Positions 5,606-5,840 of a DNA stretch of 5,840 bases are shown here, one piece after another. The notes beneath the pieces are model-generated. The model saw only the letters and a list, made by a program, of their open reading frames with translations, made no database searches and had not been told where the DNA came from. A program made the position numbers and the translations under genes. The DNA comes from Flavobacteriaceae bacterium (GTDB lineage: Bacteria; Bacteroidota; Bacteroidia; Flavobacteriales; Flavobacteriaceae): contig JAURFJ010000076.1 of assembly GCA_030834365.1 (NCBI GenBank), positions 1 through 5,840 of the forward strand. Reading direction: 5' to 3'. Within the stretch, counting starts at the first letter, position 1; each line of letters opens with the position of its first letter.

Positions 5606-5840
5606 ATGGTTGAAGGGGTACAAATTGGATTCTTGATACTCTTACCTATTGTCGCCTTTTTGTATGCGAGCGTCGGCCATGGGGGTGCAAGCGGCTATTT
5701 AGCCCTTATGGCCCTCTTTGCTTTTGAGACCGACTTTATGAAGCAAACGGCCCTAACGCTCAACCTCTTTGTAGCCGGAATAGCTTTTTTTCATTATTTC
5801 AAAGCTGGGCATATTAGCTGGCGTATCTTTTTTTGGTCTG
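5606..5840 (+). CDS. TauE/SafE (TSUP) family permease, N-terminal part
   Basis: The first 78 residues of a membrane permease are visible before the right edge. The frame opens at ATG 5606, three bases after the moeA stop and in the same frame, so that stop bounds any upstream start. Hydrophobic segments cover about residues 6-22, 29-40 and 47-63, and the loop between the first two carries the glycine-rich ASVGHGGASGY (21-31) found in TauE/SafE (TSUP, DUF81) proteins of Bacteroidota. Family members are inner-membrane transporters, with proposed substrates including sulfite, sulfoacetate and other small sulfur-containing anions, but most are uncharacterised. Placement directly behind moeA suggests a link with molybdenum-cofactor chemistry, for instance handling of an oxyanion or a sulfur compound; this is inference from position only. 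The full length (about 250 residues in the family) cannot be checked here. Confidence 0.88.
   Translation, partial: MVEGVQIGFLILLPIVAFLYASVGHGGASGYLALMALFAFETDFMKQTALTLNLFVAGIAFFHYFKAGHISWRIFFWS

Overview
The window looks like chromosomal DNA of a member of the Bacteroidota, most likely the Flavobacteriia. Three things suggest this. The initiator tRNA gene is preceded by a match to the TTG-N(17-23)-TAnnTTTG promoter used by this phylum. The starts lack purine-rich Shine-Dalgarno sequences and are preceded by A/T-rich leaders. The protein families and their order are also familiar from marine flavobacteria. This assignment is an inference from sequence features and was not tested by a database search.

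Left part (1-770). The 3' end of a TolB-like beta-propeller gene enters from the left edge and stops at 327. Behind it lie two small hairpins, each followed by the decamer GGCCTTGGGG, and then a strong Rho-independent terminator (444-482). On the minus strand there is a single initiator tRNA-Met gene (555-627) with its own promoter (638-669) and its own terminator (518-549). Between that promoter and the next gene are a 28-bp near-perfect palindrome (703-730) and an A/T-rich inverted repeat (735-763).

Middle (768-1720). A minus-strand membrane enzyme of the CDP-alcohol phosphatidyltransferase family carries the complete catalytic motif. A 188-bp divergent intergenic region with no convincing promoter separates it from the next gene.

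Right part (1721-5840). This is a tight plus-strand operon with gaps of 10, 8 and 3 bases. It encodes a (2Fe-2S) small subunit and a Tat-targeted molybdopterin-binding large subunit of a two-subunit molybdenum hydroxylase of the isoquinoline 1-oxidoreductase (IorA/IorB) type. MoeA, the molybdenum insertase of cofactor synthesis, follows, and then the 5' end of a TauE/SafE (TSUP) permease that runs off the right edge. Together the genes suggest a periplasmic or membrane-attached Mo-hydroxylase made along with part of its cofactor supply. No FAD subunit, cytochrome, XdhC/MocA-type maturation factor or other Moco gene is visible. Such genes may lie beyond the right edge.

Nothing here is a clearly unprecedented system. 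The points most worth a second look are the two hairpin-plus-decamer units, the 28-bp palindrome, the combined Tat signal and possible lipobox of the large subunit, and the TSUP permease inside a molybdenum operon.
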